Shown: one piece after another, positions 62,890 through 64,000 of the stretch
Numbering within the stretch: the stretch's first letter is position 1
Layout of the letters: each line of letters begins with the position of its first letter
Source of the DNA: Ophiodon elongatus
Lineage: Eukaryota > Chordata > Actinopteri > Perciformes > Hexagrammidae
NCBI GenBank assembly: GCA_016806645.1
Contig: JACSYO010002133.1
Coordinates: 507,501-571,500 of the forward strand
Reading direction: 5' to 3'
DNA length: 64,000 nucleotides
Translations under genes and position numbers: made by a program
Notes under the pieces: generated by a model
The model's input: only the letters and a program-made list of their open reading frames with translations
What the model was told of the DNA's origin: nothing
Databases searched by the model: none

Positions 62890-63426
62890 CATTTTTACAC
62901 AATGTCTTTATTTTATTTTTTTTCCCTAATACAGACTCATGGGTTAAAAATAAAAATAAAAAAGCAGAACATTTGTTCAAACCCACTCCCCCTTTTCAAA
63001 AAAAGAAAAAGAAAAAAGGTCTCCACACAAACCCCACCCCTACTTTCCCCACCCTAACATAACAGCTCCGGCCCACTCCATTTATTAAATTAATAATCAA
63101 TGCCGTTAGCTCATCAGCCTTCCTCAGACAAGCCGTGACTGCACTGCGCGTAGTCAGAGAAAGGGGGCGCATTAAGGTCCGCACTGTACACCCCAAAAAA
63201 CACCCTCGTCTCTGGTCCTGCCTTCCTCACTCTCACGCAAACTTGCCTTCCTGCCACTCAGCTATGTTGGCTTCAGCTCTCTGTATATAAATCATGTGTT
63301 GGATTGGCTGCCTGTTAAGTTCCGTGTGCGCTGTGGCGTGTGTGTGTGTGTGTCGAACAAGTGTGTGTGCATGTTGTCCGTGTGTGTGTGTGTGAGTTGA
63401 AGTGTGAAAAGGGACTAAAAGCTTCA
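62890..63426 (-). other. 3' UTR of the partial minus-strand gene
   Basis: AATAAA occurs on the minus strand at 62917-62912 and 62912-62907, which fits a poly(A) site near 62890. The region is A- and CA-rich (GT tracts near 63340 and 63380), and open frames through it are not protein-like. Confidence 0.5.
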
Positions 63427-63622
63427 TCAGCGTTTGCTGTTGTAGTAAATGCCCCCCGCAGCGGGCCTGTGGTCGCCCTGACCCCCTCCACCACCCCCCC
63501 ACACGGACAGGATGGGGTGAGTGTGCATAGCGGGAGCAGAGAGAGAGAGAGACGCTGCGGAGACAGTGGGGGGGGCCTGCGCCACCTGGGGAGGGGTCGT
63601 CAGCCTCCACTGGTCTTGAAAC
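63427..63622 (-). CDS. Terminal coding exon of an unrecognised gene (partial)
   Basis: On the minus strand a good acceptor (cttgtcgtttcag) precedes 196 bases open in one frame. They end ...RPAAGGIYYNSKR and TGA (63429-63427). The segment begins FQDQWRLTTPPQVAQAPPTV and is rich in Pro, Ala, Ser and Gly. It is followed by a UTR with poly(A) signals, so it reads as the last exon of a gene whose body lies beyond 64000. I do not recognise the protein. Two longer open frames on the same strand are in other frames and are dominated by simple repeats, so I prefer this one. Confidence 0.5.
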
Positions 63623-64000
63623 CTGAAACGACAAGAAGTGGTCTAATATACAGAGAGAGGACGGGGGAGGGGGAAGGAGGAGAGACAGGAGACAAGGAAC
63701 ACAAAGGGGAGGGAGGGAGGGAGGGAGGGGAAAACAGGTGGGGTGGGGGGGGGAGATGGAGGGGTTGCACGAAATAAAAAACATTGATGTCTGTCAAAAG
63801 AATAAAACGAGCTGTGGCCATGCCTGAGTTGGAGGTGACAGGTATGGACGAGCAGCAGGAAGGTGGCAGCAGGAGGAACCCCGCTCCCACGAGAGAAAAT
63901 AAAAATAAAAGATTCTATGCATGTATAATCCCACTGAACACTGAAGGTCCATCACTGTCCAGAGAACAACAATCCATGGTGTGATGAGCCAAAGAGGGTG
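63623..64000 (-). other. Intron of the partial minus-strand gene
   Basis: Upstream of the terminal exon acceptor lies a purine-rich stretch on the plus strand (repeated gggagggagg at 63707-63728, and a G-run near 63745-63752). No second exon was identified before the window ends. Confidence 0.4.

Noticed and set aside
63233..63784. 183-codon minus-strand frame at the right end
   Set aside because: It is dominated by Pro/Ser/Leu and His/Thr repeats from simple sequence. The shorter alternative frame with a clean acceptor and stop is a better exon.
1..64000. CRISPR arrays, operons, prophage or other prokaryotic systems, tRNA or rRNA genes
   Set aside because: The window is vertebrate genomic DNA. 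Repeats are microsatellites, one minisatellite and interspersed elements; no spacer-repeat array and no recognisable tRNA or rRNA sequence was seen.

Overview
The window is vertebrate nuclear DNA and almost certainly comes from a teleost fish. Genes are split into many short exons with GT-AG introns, there are many CA/GT microsatellites, and several fish-type interspersed repeats are present. No bacterial, plasmid or phage features were seen. Because coding sequence is split, most long open frames are only parts of genes; the models below were built by joining exons through splice sites and reading phase.

Layout. (1) 1-14155, plus strand: a five-exon gene with a CpG-rich start and one 5.26-kb terminal exon, encoding a 1912-residue, serine/proline-rich, probably disordered protein that I do not recognise. 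(2) 16116-27510, minus strand: a complete sarcomeric myosin heavy chain of the cardiac/slow (MYH6/MYH7) type, with 37 coding exons, 1937 residues, two 5' non-coding exons and a TATA box. (3) 27510-35700: a gene-poor stretch with interspersed repeats, a reverse-transcriptase fragment, a duplicated ~63-bp motif and, at 34122-34702, the decayed remains of a second myosin heavy chain gene in the same orientation. (4) 35738-50400, minus strand: an SLC22 transporter closest to SLC22A17, with nine coding exons and 581 residues. (5) 54831-58050, minus strand: a small C/EBP-family bZIP gene (CEBPE/cebp1-like). (6) 58486-62285, plus strand: neuroguidin (ngdn), 11 exons and 317 residues. (7) 62890-64000, minus strand: the last exon and 3' UTR of an unrecognised gene that runs off the window.

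Human MYH6/MYH7, SLC22A17, CEBPE and NGDN all lie in 14q11.2, so this looks like the fish counterpart of that block with altered spacing. The neighbours do not share a pathway: muscle contraction, membrane transport, myeloid transcription and ribosome biogenesis/translation. The sequence features most worth following up are the myosin relic, two myosin exon fusions with a GC-AG intron, splice donors built into GT microsatellites, and the close head-to-head cebpe/ngdn pair.
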